Assembly: GCF_016583905.1 (NCBI RefSeq)
Contig: NZ_NRRY01000019.1
Coordinates: 62,001 to 126,000, forward strand
DNA from: Lamprobacter modestohalophilus
Lineage (GTDB): Bacteria > Pseudomonadota > Gammaproteobacteria > Chromatiales > Chromatiaceae
Direction: 5' to 3'
DNA length: 64,000 bases
The notes below the pieces were generated by a model. The model had not been told where the DNA came from, ran no database searches, and saw nothing but the letters and a program-made list of their open reading frames with translations. The first letter of the stretch is position 1. Each line of letters opens with the position of its first letter. The position numbers and the translations under genes were made by a program. Shown here in pieces: positions 19,512-28,768 of the stretch.

Positions 19512-21482
19512 ATGTCGACCTCGAAACACCGAATGTCCTTCGGCGCCGAGACCCTGTCCGATGGCAGCGTCCGCTTTCGCCTGTGGGCACCGGCCGCCGA
19601 TCAGGTCGTGCTCCGGCTCTTCGAGAGCAATGACGGCGATGGCGACGGCGATAGCGAGCAAGACATCGGCATGAACAGCACCAGCGACGGCTGGTTCGAG
19701 CTGACGACGGCGAACGCCCATCCAGGGATGCGCTACGCCTTCCGCATCGCCGGCGAGCGCGTCGACGGCCAGCAGACCGTCCCCGACCCCGCCTCTCGCT
19801 TCCAACCAGCCGACGTCCACGGCCCGAGCGAGATCATCGAGCCAAACGACTTCCGCTGGCACGACGGCGAGCCCTGGCGCGGACGGCCCTGGGAAGAGGC
19901 GGTCTGCTACGAGCTGCATCTCGGCACCTTCTCGCCCGAGGGCACCTTCGCCGGCGCCGCCAAGCGACTGGACCAGCTCGCCGAGCTTGGCATCACGGCG
20001 GTCGAGCTGATGCCGGTGGCGGCGTTCCCGGGCCAGCGCAATTGGGGCTACGACGGCGTGCTGCCGTTCACACCCGATGCCAGCTATGGCCGCCCCGAGG
20101 ACCTCAAGGCTTTGGTGCAGGCGGCCCATGACCGCGGCCTGATGATCCTGCTCGACGTGGTCTACAACCATTTCGGGCCCGAGGGCAACTACCTGCACCT
20201 CTATGCCCCGCAGTTCTTCAATGAGCGCCACCAGACCCCCTGGGGTGCGGCGATCAACTTCGATGGCCCTGACAGCCGGGCTGTGCGCGACTTCTTCATC
20301 CACAACGCGCTCTACTGGCTCGAGGAATACCGCTTCGACGGCCTGCGTCTCGATGCGGTGCATGCCATCGCCGACGACTCCGAGCCGGACATCCTGACCG
20401 AGCTGGCCGAGACGGTCCAGGATCAGCTCGGGCACCGACGGCTGGTGCATCTGGTGCTCGAGAACGACGGCAACGAGTCCCGCTATCTCACCCGGCGCCC
20501 GAACGGTATGGCCCAGTGGTACCAGGCGCAGTGGAATGATGACTTCCATCACGCCGCCCATGTGCTGATGACCGGCGAGCAGGATGGCTATTACGCCGAT
20601 TACACCGAGGAGCCGGCGCGTCTCCTCGCCCGCTGTCTCGCTGAAGGCTTCGCCTACCAGGCTGATCCGTCGCCCTTCCGCGACGGTGCCCGACGCGGCG
20701 AGCCGAGCGCGGGCTTACCACCAAGCGCCTTCATCAACCTGCTGCAGAATCACGATCAGATCGGCAATCGCGCCTTCGGCGAGCGCATCGCCTCGCTGGC
20801 GTTACCGGAGGCGGTGCGCGCGCTCAGCGCCCTGATGCTGCTGGCGCCATCGCCGCCCTTGCTGTTCATGGGGCAGGAATTCCTGACCGAGACCCCGTTC
20901 CTGTTCTTCTGTGACTTCGGCGCCGACCTTGCCGACTCGGTCACGCAAGGGCGGCGACGCGAATTCCAGCGCTTTGAGCGCTTCGCTGACCCGCAGGCGC
21001 GCGAGGCCATCCCAGACCCGAACGACCCGGCGACCTTCGAGCGCTGCCGGCTCGACTGGAACGCACTCGAGGGCGATGCCCGCCACCGCGCATGGTGGCA
21101 CTTCCATCAGGAGCTGTTGCGGCTGCGCCAGCGCGAGATCGTGCCGCGCCTGGCCGGGATGGACCCGGGGCAGAGCCGTTTCGAGGCCTTCGCAACCAAC
21201 GCCATCCAAGTGCAATGGCGCCTCGGTGATGGCGCTGCCCTGACGCTGACAGCCAATCTGAGTGATACCGAGCACCGCTGGGACGCACTGCCGCTGCGAT
21301 TGGCTGGCGAGGCCCTGTACCTGGAGCCAGTCGGTCTCGGCGACGCGCTCGCCGATCAGCATCTAACACCCTGGGCGGTCGCTTGGCACCTCGCCTCCAC
21401 GCAACAGCTTCAGGAATCGCAACCGCGCCAGCCCCAACAGGCCGGTGTCGACGGTCAGCATCACGAGGAGGCCGAGCCATGA
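19512..21482 (+). CDS. treZ: Malto-oligosyltrehalose trehalohydrolase
   Basis: 656-residue GH13 enzyme that releases trehalose from maltooligosyl-trehalose, the second step of the TreY/TreZ route. An N-terminal carbohydrate-binding beta domain starts FGAETLSDGSVRFRLWAPAA. The barrel follows with WEEAVCYELHLGTFSPEGTF, VVYNHFGPEGNYL, catalytic DGLRLDAVHAI, VLENDGNESRYL and LLQNHDQIGNRAFGE. Length is a little above the usual ~600. A short acidic stretch (NDGDGDGDSEQD) lies near residue 40. The stop overlaps the next start as ATGA, so translation of the synthase is coupled. Confidence 0.94.
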   Translation: MSTSKHRMSFGAETLSDGSVRFRLWAPAADQVVLRLFESNDGDGDGDSEQDIGMNSTSDGWFELTTANAHPGMRYAFRIAGERVDGQQTVPDPASRFQPADVHGPSEIIEPNDFRWHDGEPWRGRPWEEAVCYELHLGTFSPEGTFAGAAKRLDQLAELGITAVELMPVAAFPGQRNWGYDGVLPFTPDASYGRPEDLKALVQAAHDRGLMILLDVVYNHFGPEGNYLHLYAPQFFNERHQTPWGAAINFDGPDSRAVRDFFIHNALYWLEEYRFDGLRLDAVHAIADDSEPDILTELAETVQDQLGHRRLVHLVLENDGNESRYLTRRPNGMAQWYQAQWNDDFHHAAHVLMTGEQDGYYADYTEEPARLLARCLAEGFAYQADPSPFRDGARRGEPSAGLPPSAFINLLQNHDQIGNRAFGERIASLALPEAVRALSALMLLAPSPPLLFMGQEFLTETPFLFFCDFGADLADSVTQGRRREFQRFERFADPQAREAIPDPNDPATFERCRLDWNALEGDARHRAWWHFHQELLRLRQREIVPRLAGMDPGQSRFEAFATNAIQVQWRLGDGAALTLTANLSDTEHRWDALPLRLAGEALYLEPVGLGDALADQHLTPWAVAWHLASTQQLQESQPRQPQQAGVDGQHHEEAEP

Positions 21483-24400
21483 GCGGAACCGCCGAGCTCG
21501 AGCGTCTCTGTGCCCACTATGGGATCGCCGCGACCTATGAGGATGTCGAGGGCCAGCAGCATCACGCCGACGACCGCACGCGGCGGGCGTTGCTCCAAGC
21601 GCTCGGCGTCGCTGCGGGTGACCCGGCGACCGAGGCGCGCAGCCTGGCCCAAGCGATCGATCGGGAATGGCAGCGCGTGCTCGCGCCGGTGATCGTGCAC
21701 CGGCAGGGTGCCGAGGCGCCGAGGCTGACACTGAGCCTGCCCGATCAGCCGGAGCTGAGGACGGTGCGGCTGGTCCTGACCGAGGAATCGGGCCCCACCG
21801 CCGAAGCCGAGCTGGATCTGAGCAGTCTGCCGATCGACGAGGAGCGCGAGATCGATGGCCGCCGCTATCTGCGCCGCCGCATCGCGGTTCCCGCACCCTC
21901 CGAGATCGGTTATCACCAGCTGACCCTCCAGTCGACAGCCGACGCTGTCCTGGCGCGGACGCGTTTCATCGTCGCCCCGCCTCGCTGCTGGCAGCCCGAC
22001 GACCAAAACCAGCGTGACTGGGGACTGGTCACCCAGCTGCATGCGCTGCGCTCGACCCGCAACTGGGGTATCGGTGACTTCACCGACCTGACCCGACTGG
22101 TCGAGACCGCGGCTGAAGCCGGCGCCGGTGCCGTCGGGCTCAGCCCGCTGCATGCGCTCTTCCCGAGCCAGCCCGAGCGCTGTAACCCCTATGGTCCAGC
22201 GAGCCGCCGGTTTCTCAATCCGCTGCATCTCGATGTCGAAGCGATCGCCGAGCTAGCCGACTGCGGGGCAGCGCGGGAGCTGATCGACAGCGACGCGCTC
22301 AAGGCGCAGCTGCGGGCGCTGCGCAGTGCGCCGTTGGTCGATCAGGCCGGGGTCACCGACGCCAAGCTGCAGGTGCTAGAACAGCTGTTCCGCTGCTTCC
22401 GTCGGCACCATCCCGACGTCAAGGGGCCGCGCGCCGCCGCCTTCCAGGCCTTCTGCGACGAGCAGGGTGAGTCGCTGCAGCGCTTCGCGATCTACCAGGC
22501 GCTGAGTGAGCACTTCGCCGCTGCCAATCACGATCAGCGCGCCGATGAGCAGTGGCCCGCCGCCTATCAGGACCCGAGGTCGGACGAAGTGGCCACCTTC
22601 GCGCGCGAGCACGCCGAGCGGGTCGACTTCTTCGCCTGGCTGCAGTGGCTCGCCCAGATGCAGCTCGAGGCCGCCGGCAACCGCTGCCAGGAGCTCGGCA
22701 TGGCACAGGGGCTGCTGTTGGATCTCGCCGTCGGCGCGGCACCGGACGGCGCCGATCATTGGGTCCTGCCCGGCCTCTATATCCAGGGCGCGCATGTCGG
22801 TGCGCCGCCGGACGATTTCAGCCCCAAAGGCCAAAACTGGGATGTCCTCGCCTGGCACCCAGAGGCGCTGCGCGAGGCCGGCTACGCGCCCTTCGCGGCC
22901 GAGCTGCGCGCCAACATGCGCGCCGCCGGTGGCCTGCGCATCGACCATGTGATGGGCCTGATGCGGTTGTTCCTGATCCCGGACGGCGCGCCGCCGACGG
23001 CAGGCACCTATCTCAGCTACCCGCTCGAGGAGCTGCTCGGCGTGCTCGCACTCGAGAGCGTGCGTCACCGCTGCCTGATCATCGGCGAGGACCTGGGCAC
23101 GGTGCCGGAGCTGATCCGCAAGGTGATCCCGGACTGGGGCATCCTCTCGACCCGCGTGCTCTACTTCGAGCGCGCCGGCGACGGCGGTTTTCTCGAGCCG
23201 CCGGCCTTCGAGCCGAATGCGATGGTCACGGCCGGTACCCACGATCTCCCGCCATTGGCCGGTTTCTGGCAAGGCGTCGACCTCGAGCAGAGGCGTGAGC
23301 TGGAGCTGTTCCCGAGCCAGCACGACTATGACAAGCGCTTGCTGCAACGCACTCAGGACCGTACCGAGCTGTTCCTGGCGTTGAAGCACCAGGGCCTGTT
23401 GCCCGACCACGCGGGCGCGGACCCGGTGGACGTGCCCAGTCTCGGCCCCGAGCACTTGCGGGCGATCCATGTCTATCTGGCACGCACGCCCTCGCGGCTG
23501 TTACTGATCCAAACCGCGGACCTGCTCGCCGAGACCGAGCAGATCAACCTGCCCGGCAGCGGCGATCGCTATCCGAACTGGCGCCGCCGCCAACCGCTGC
23601 AGCTCGAGCACTGGCTGGAGCAACCCGAGATCCAAGGCCTGCTCGCGGCGGTGCGTGCCGAGCGCGGCAGCTCGGCAGCCCGCTTCAGTGCCACGGAACA
23701 GCCGCAGATCAATTCCCAAGCCGACGCCGCATCAGGCTCCGCTCAGAACGACAACGGTCAGACCCGCTCTGGCCAGAATGAATCTGGCCGGACCAACGCT
23801 GGCCAGACCAATGCTGGCCAGAACGGCTTTGGTCAGAATAGCTTTGGTCAGAACGGCTTTGGTCAGAATAGCTTTGGTCAGAACGGCTTTGGTCAGAACG
23901 GCTTTGGCCAGAACCCTTGCCAGAACCCTGCAGCTCAGATCAAGCTTGGGCGATCCAACACTGGACGGTCGTCCAACGAGCAAGCCAGCGGCAAGTCGAA
24001 CAGCGAGGCACCGCTGCAAGCGCCAATCCCACGCGCCACCTATCGTCTACAACTGCACAAAGACTTTGGCTTTGCCGCCGCCACCGAGCTGGTGCCCTAT
24101 CTCGCTGACCTCGGCATCAGCCACTGCTACTGCTCGCCCTACCTCAAGGCCAGGCCCGGCAGCACCCATGGCTATGACGTCGTCGATCACAGCCAGCTCA
24201 ACCCCGAGCTTGGCAGCCAGGCGGACTATGATCGCCTGTGCGAGACCTTGGCCGCACACGGCATGGGCCAGATCCTCGACCTGGTACCCAATCATGTCGG
24301 CATCATGGGCAGCGAGAACCCCTGGTGGCTCGACGTGCTCGAGAACGGCCCAGCGTCGGCCCATGCCGATTTCTTCGACATCGACTGGCGTCCGCTCAAA

Positions 24401-27220
24401 CAGGAGCTGCACGACAAGGTCTTGGTGCCGGTGCTCGGCGATCACTACGGCGACCTGCTCGACCAAGGCGAGCTGACGCTGGTCTTCGCCGACGGCGCCT
24501 TCCGGGTCGAGTACTACGAGCACCATTTTCCGATCGATCCGCGCGAGTATCCGCGCATCCTGGCACCCGCTCTGGCGGCGCTGCGCGAGCGGCTCAAGGC
24601 CGATGAACCGGCTGTTGATCCGAACCTAGGCTCAAGAAACGTAGGCTCGAGAGAAGTAGGCTCCAGAGAGGTAGGCTCAACAGCAGTCAGCTCAGAAAAA
24701 GCGGGCTCAGACCCGGCCTCCGATCTGGCCAGCTTTGAGAGCCTCATCACCGCCTTCGGCAACCTGCCACCGCGCAGCGCGTTGGACGAGACCTCAGTCA
24801 TCGAGCGCTATCGCGACAAGGAGTTGCACAAACAGCGCCTCGCCGCGCTGTGTCAGGCCAATGCCGACCTGCAACGCTACATCCAGGATTGTCTGCATGC
24901 CTATAACGGCGCCGACGACTACCCGGCAGACAGCGGCCGGCTGCATGCCTTGCTGGAGGCGCAGGCCTATCGTCTCGCGCACTGGCGCGTGGCCGCCGAC
25001 GAGATCAACTATCGGCGCTTCTTCGATATCAATGATCTCGCGGCGCTGCGGATGGAGAACTCAAAGGCCTTCGAGGCGACCCATGAGCGGGTGCTGCAGC
25101 TGATTGCCGAGGGCCGGGTGCAGGGACTGCGAATCGACCACCCGGACGGGCTCTTCGATCCAGCCGCCTACTTTCGCCGCCTGCAACGGCGCGCGGCGGA
25201 GGTTCTGCAGCCCCAGCGCGCCCCGCTCGACGTCGATCGCCCGCTGTATCTGGCGGCCGAGAAGATCCTGGTCGGCGACGAGCAGCTGCGCGACGACTGG
25301 CCCGTGCACGGGACCACCGGCTACGACTTCGCGACGCTCTGCGATACCCTCTTCGTCGACAGCGATGGCGAGGCTGAGCTTGATCGCTGCTACCAAGCGT
25401 TCATCGGTGCCAGCTCAGGCTCGGGCTCAAGCTCAAGCTCAGACTCAGGCTCGGCCTCGGGCTCCAACTCAGGCCCTGGCTCCGCTTCAGCCAGAGGCTA
25501 TGCCGACGAGGTCTATGCCGCCAAGCGGCTGGTGATGAAGAACCTGCTCTCCAGCGAGCTGCATGTGCTCGCGAGCGAGGCCGCCCGCATCGCCGAGATG
25601 GACCCGCATACCCGCGATTACACCCTCGATGCGCTGCGCAGTGCGCTGATGGAGGTCGTCGCCTGCTTTCCGGTCTACCGCACCTACATCACCGATCAGG
25701 GCGTCTCCACCGCCGATCGCAATCAGGTGCTGAAGGCCGTCTCAGAAGCCCGTCGGCGCAGCCGGATGCCGGATCAGTCGGTGTTTGAGTTCGTCCGCGA
25801 CTTGCTGTTGACCGACATCGCGGCTGGCAAGCCGGAGCCGTACCGTGAGCGCGTGCTGCGCCTGGCGATGAAGTTCCAACAGTACAGCAGTCCGGTCACC
25901 GCCAAAGGCGTCGAAGACACGACCTTCTATCGCTGGCACCGGCTCAGCTCCCTGAACGAGGTCGGCGGTGATCCCGAGCGCTTCGGCCTCTCGGTCGACA
26001 GCTTCCACCGCGCCAATGCACGGCGCCAAGCCCAATGGCCGCAGGCGATGCTGGCCGGATCGACCCATGACAGCAAGCGCTCAGAGGATGTGCGGGCACG
26101 TCTGCATGTCCTCTCCGAGCTGCCGCTCGTCTGGCGTGAGCACGTTGAGCGCTGGGCGCGACTGAATCGGCGCTTTCGCCGCAGCGGCGAAGGCCGCGAT
26201 CCACTCGACGCTGATGCGGTGACCTGGCCCGACGCCAACACCGAGTATCTGTTGTACCAGACCCTGCTCGGTGTCTGGCCACTGCAGACACCGCAGGACA
26301 ACGACGACTGGGAAGCGCTCAAGCAGCGCATCCAGGCCTACATGAGCAAGGCGGTCAAGGAGGCCAAGGTGCATACCGCCTGGACCAACGCCAACGCCGA
26401 TTACGAGGCGATGCTGGAGGCCTTCATCGATGCCGTGCTCGATCGCGAGCGCAGCCGTGCCTTCTTCGAGGATTTCATCCCCTTCCAGCAGCGCGTCGCC
26501 CAGCTCGGGCTGCTCAACAGCCTCTCCCAAACCCTGCTACGACTGACCTCGCCAGGGCTGCCGGACCTCTATCAGGGCTGCGAGCTGTGGGACTTCAGCC
26601 TGGTCGACCCTGACAATCGTCGTCCGGTCGATTTCGAGCGTCGTCGCCAATGGCTCAGTGAGATCGATGGCATCGCCACCATCGATGATCCCAGCGAGAC
26701 AGCGAGCGAACTGCCACCGCCACTTCGCTCCCAAGCACTGAGCGCTGAGTCAATGAGCCCACAGGCATTGAGCAACAACCTCAGCGACGGCCGCGCCAAG
26801 CTGTATCTGATCCGCCGCGCGCTGCTGCTGCGCGAGCAGATGCCCGACCTCTTCGCCCACGGCGAGTACTCACCTCTCACCGTTGAAGGCCCGCATGCGC
26901 ACCGTCTCTGCGCCTTCAGTCGCAGCCATCAGGGACAGTCGGTGGTGGTCATTGCCCCTCGCCTGCTCGCCGGACTGAGCGAGCTGGCCGTCACCGACGA
27001 CGGCGACATCGATCCATTGCAGGACCCCGGTTGGGACGAGACCTGGATCTCGATCCCGGCCGCGCGGCTCGACGATGTCCTAGGCGGCACGGAGCGCAGC
27101 ACAAACGCGGGACCAAGCCGACAGCTGGAGACCGAGCAGCACCAAGGCCGTCAGGCCCTTCGCGCCAGCACGGTCTTGCGCCGGTTCCCGGTCGGGCTGC
27201 TGAAGACCAGTGCGCTCTGA
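21479..27220 (+). CDS. treY: 4-alpha-glucanotransferase / malto-oligosyltrehalose synthase fusion (MalQ-TreY)
   Basis: 1913-residue bifunctional GH77-GH13 protein. Residues ~1-735 are MalQ (amylomaltase): NWGIGDFTDLTRL, GLRIDHVMGLMRLF, CLIIGEDLGTVPE, AGTHDLPPLAGFW. It would rearrange maltodextrins into longer chains. Residues ~850-1913 are TreY: RATYRLQLHKDFGF, LDLVPNHVGIMG, GLRIDHPDGLFDP, LAAEKILVGDEQL, STHDSKRSEDVRAR. This part converts the reducing end of a maltodextrin to a trehalosyl unit. The domains are joined by a linker with about nine copies of a 15-bp repeat encoding GQNGF/GQNSF (~759-817). Two more repeat inserts sit inside TreY, ~1052-1080 (GSREVGSREVGS) and ~1311-1340 (Ser/Gly). 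The ATG at 21479 has GGAGG upstream and overlaps the treZ stop. Confidence 0.92.
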   Translation: MSGTAELERLCAHYGIAATYEDVEGQQHHADDRTRRALLQALGVAAGDPATEARSLAQAIDREWQRVLAPVIVHRQGAEAPRLTLSLPDQPELRTVRLVLTEESGPTAEAELDLSSLPIDEEREIDGRRYLRRRIAVPAPSEIGYHQLTLQSTADAVLARTRFIVAPPRCWQPDDQNQRDWGLVTQLHALRSTRNWGIGDFTDLTRLVETAAEAGAGAVGLSPLHALFPSQPERCNPYGPASRRFLNPLHLDVEAIAELADCGAARELIDSDALKAQLRALRSAPLVDQAGVTDAKLQVLEQLFRCFRRHHPDVKGPRAAAFQAFCDEQGESLQRFAIYQALSEHFAAANHDQRADEQWPAAYQDPRSDEVATFAREHAERVDFFAWLQWLAQMQLEAAGNRCQELGMAQGLLLDLAVGAAPDGADHWVLPGLYIQGAHVGAPPDDFSPKGQNWDVLAWHPEALREAGYAPFAAELRANMRAAGGLRIDHVMGLMRLFLIPDGAPPTAGTYLSYPLEELLGVLALESVRHRCLIIGEDLGTVPELIRKVIPDWGILSTRVLYFERAGDGGFLEPPAFEPNAMVTAGTHDLPPLAGFWQGVDLEQRRELELFPSQHDYDKRLLQRTQDRTELFLALKHQGLLPDHAGADPVDVPSLGPEHLRAIHVYLARTPSRLLLIQTADLLAETEQINLPGSGDRYPNWRRRQPLQLEHWLEQPEIQGLLAAVRAERGSSAARFSATEQPQINSQADAASGSAQNDNGQTRSGQNESGRTNAGQTNAGQNGFGQNSFGQNGFGQNSFGQNGFGQNGFGQNPCQNPAAQIKLGRSNTGRSSNEQASGKSNSEAPLQAPIPRATYRLQLHKDFGFAAATELVPYLADLGISHCYCSPYLKARPGSTHGYDVVDHSQLNPELGSQADYDRLCETLAAHGMGQILDLVPNHVGIMGSENPWWLDVLENGPASAHADFFDIDWRPLKQELHDKVLVPVLGDHYGDLLDQGELTLVFADGAFRVEYYEHHFPIDPREYPRILAPALAALRERLKADEPAVDPNLGSRNVGSREVGSREVGSTAVSSEKAGSDPASDLASFESLITAFGNLPPRSALDETSVIERYRDKELHKQRLAALCQANADLQRYIQDCLHAYNGADDYPADSGRLHALLEAQAYRLAHWRVAADEINYRRFFDINDLAALRMENSKAFEATHERVLQLIAEGRVQGLRIDHPDGLFDPAAYFRRLQRRAAEVLQPQRAPLDVDRPLYLAAEKILVGDEQLRDDWPVHGTTGYDFATLCDTLFVDSDGEAELDRCYQAFIGASSGSGSSSSSDSGSASGSNSGPGSASARGYADEVYAAKRLVMKNLLSSELHVLASEAARIAEMDPHTRDYTLDALRSALMEVVACFPVYRTYITDQGVSTADRNQVLKAVSEARRRSRMPDQSVFEFVRDLLLTDIAAGKPEPYRERVLRLAMKFQQYSSPVTAKGVEDTTFYRWHRLSSLNEVGGDPERFGLSVDSFHRANARRQAQWPQAMLAGSTHDSKRSEDVRARLHVLSELPLVWREHVERWARLNRRFRRSGEGRDPLDADAVTWPDANTEYLLYQTLLGVWPLQTPQDNDDWEALKQRIQAYMSKAVKEAKVHTAWTNANADYEAMLEAFIDAVLDRERSRAFFEDFIPFQQRVAQLGLLNSLSQTLLRLTSPGLPDLYQGCELWDFSLVDPDNRRPVDFERRRQWLSEIDGIATIDDPSETASELPPPLRSQALSAESMSPQALSNNLSDGRAKLYLIRRALLLREQMPDLFAHGEYSPLTVEGPHAHRLCAFSRSHQGQSVVVIAPRLLAGLSELAVTDDGDIDPLQDPGWDETWISIPAARLDDVLGGTERSTNAGPSRQLETEQHQGRQALRASTVLRRFPVGLLKTSAL
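23755..23932 (+). repeat. 15-bp coding tandem repeat in the MalQ-TreY linker
   Basis: About nine near-identical copies of aacggctttggtcag and its variant aatagctttggtcag lie in frame, flanked by more degenerate copies. They encode the pentapeptide series NGFGQ/NSFGQ. The high similarity between copies suggests recent expansion by slippage or unequal recombination. Confidence 0.85.
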
Positions 27221-27250
27221 TATCTCACAAGCTATTCAGGACACGCCAAG

Positions 27251-28672
27251 ATGCCATCAAATCAACCGTCTTTTCCCCAGGGCCCGAGGATCTACAACCT
27301 GTTTCCGACCCTGCTCGGTCCGATCGAGCACTGGACGGAGCGGCTGCCGGAGATTGCCCGGATGGGCTTCGACTGGGTCTTCGTCAACCCGTTCCATCTC
27401 CCCGGCGAGTCCGGCAGCCTCTATGCGGTCAAGGATTATTACCGCCTGCACCCGGCGCTGCGCGGCGACAACAACGGTAATGACGATAGCAACGGCAATG
27501 ACGGCAGCAATCGTAATGACGACGGTGACGGCGATGACGACGAGCGACTCAAGGCCTTCACCAAGGCCGCCAGCGACGCCGGAATCGCGGTGATGATGGA
27601 TCTGGTCGTCAACCACACCGCCATCGACTCCGACCTGGTCACCGAGCATCCAGACTGGTACATCCATGACGACGACGGCTCGGTGCACTCGCCCTCGGCC
27701 ACCGATCTGGACGACCCCGAGATCGTCACCGTCTGGGAGGACCTGGCCCAGCTCGACTACAGCGAGCGCCCGGAGCGCGAGGCGATGATCGACTTCTTCT
27801 CCGAGGTCATCGGTCACTACACCGCGCTCGGCTTCCGCGGCTTTCGCTGCGACGCCGCCTATCAGCTGCCCGGCAAGGTCTGGCAGGTGCTGATCGAGCG
27901 CGCCCGCGAAGCCGCGCCGGAGACCCGGTTCTTCGCCGAGACCCTCGGTGCGCCGCCCGACGACATCGAGCAGCTGCGACCGGCTGGCTTCGACTATCTG
28001 TTCAACAGCGCCAAATGGTGGGACTTCCGCGGCGACTGGCTGCTCGATCAGTATCAGCGCTTCCGCGATCTGGCGCCATCCATCGCCTTTCCGGAGAGCC
28101 ACGACACCACCCGGCTGGCCGAAGACGCCGATGGCGACAGCCGTGAGTCCCGCTTCTGGTACCTGTTCGCGGCGGTCTTCTCCACCGGCGTAATGATGCC
28201 CATCGGCTACGAGCTCGGCTTCCGACGCGGACTGCACGTGGTCGAGACCCGCCCCCAGCACTGGGAGGAGCCCAGCTTCGACATCCGCGACTTCATCGGC
28301 CGCGTCAACAGCATGAAGGCCGAGACGCAGGTGCTCAATGAAGAGGGGGCACAAGAGCGCTTCACCGCCGTCGATGAGCCGGTGGTTGGGCTGCTGCGAC
28401 GCTCGCCCCGGCAGGCCCAACACAGCGCCGTGCTGATCAACCCGGACCCCGAGGAAGCACAGGAATACAGCCGCGATCGACTCACCGATGTCCTCGACTG
28501 CGCGGCCGATCAGCTGCAGGAGATCACACCGGCCTTCAACGACGGGGCCGAAAACGGGGCCAACCACAAGGCCGACAACCCGGCTGGGGACGATTCCGTT
28601 GGCGACAGCATGCCAACATCCGCGATCCATCTGCCGCCGCGAAGTCTGCGCATCTTCATCGCCAACCACTGA
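27251..28672 (+). CDS. GH13 alpha-amylase family enzyme, GlgE (maltosyltransferase)-like
   Basis: 473-residue GH13 barrel. Its opening RIYNLFPTLLGPIEHW and MGFDWVFVNPFHLPGESGSLYAVKDYY resemble the catalytic domain of GlgE, which extends glucan from maltose-1-phosphate. Catalytic candidates are Asp in GFRCDAAYQLP, Glu in RFFAETLGAPPDD and Asp in PESHDTTRLA. It is much shorter than GlgE (~660-700) and lacks the N-terminal dimerisation domain, so the activity is uncertain; a hydrolase or other transglycosylase is possible. Residues ~76-98 are an Asn/Asp/Gly repeat insert (NNGNDDSNGNDGSNRNDDG). It lies 30 bp after treY in what looks like one operon. Confidence 0.8.
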   Translation: MPSNQPSFPQGPRIYNLFPTLLGPIEHWTERLPEIARMGFDWVFVNPFHLPGESGSLYAVKDYYRLHPALRGDNNGNDDSNGNDGSNRNDDGDGDDDERLKAFTKAASDAGIAVMMDLVVNHTAIDSDLVTEHPDWYIHDDDGSVHSPSATDLDDPEIVTVWEDLAQLDYSERPEREAMIDFFSEVIGHYTALGFRGFRCDAAYQLPGKVWQVLIERAREAAPETRFFAETLGAPPDDIEQLRPAGFDYLFNSAKWWDFRGDWLLDQYQRFRDLAPSIAFPESHDTTRLAEDADGDSRESRFWYLFAAVFSTGVMMPIGYELGFRRGLHVVETRPQHWEEPSFDIRDFIGRVNSMKAETQVLNEEGAQERFTAVDEPVVGLLRRSPRQAQHSAVLINPDPEEAQEYSRDRLTDVLDCAADQLQEITPAFNDGAENGANHKADNPAGDDSVGDSMPTSAIHLPPRSLRIFIANH

Positions 28673-28709
28673 AGCGAGACGCCAGCCAAATGGCAAGCGA
28701 AGTGCTGAG

Positions 28710-28758
28710 CTCACCCCTCACCCCTCACCACTCACCACTCACCACTAACCACTAACCA
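28710..28758 (+). repeat. Heptamer tandem repeat (CTCACCC/CTCACCA/CTAACCA x7)
   Basis: Seven contiguous 7-bp units (two ctcaccc, three ctcacca, two ctaacca) fill the spacer between the GH13 and apgM genes and end 10 bp before the apgM start codon. Confidence 0.85.
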
Positions 28759-28768
28759 GAGGCTCCTC

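Noticed and set aside
19242-20561. 439-codon minus-strand open frame
   Set aside because: Antisense of treZ running into the intergenic region; no ribosome site or motif.
23755-23932. Regular repeats that resemble a CRISPR array
   Set aside because: The units are contiguous 15-bp copies without unique spacers, lie in frame inside MalQ-TreY, and no cas gene is present.
27257-28714. 485-codon minus-strand open frame
   Set aside because: Antisense of the GH13 gene, which has clear catalytic motifs on the plus strand.
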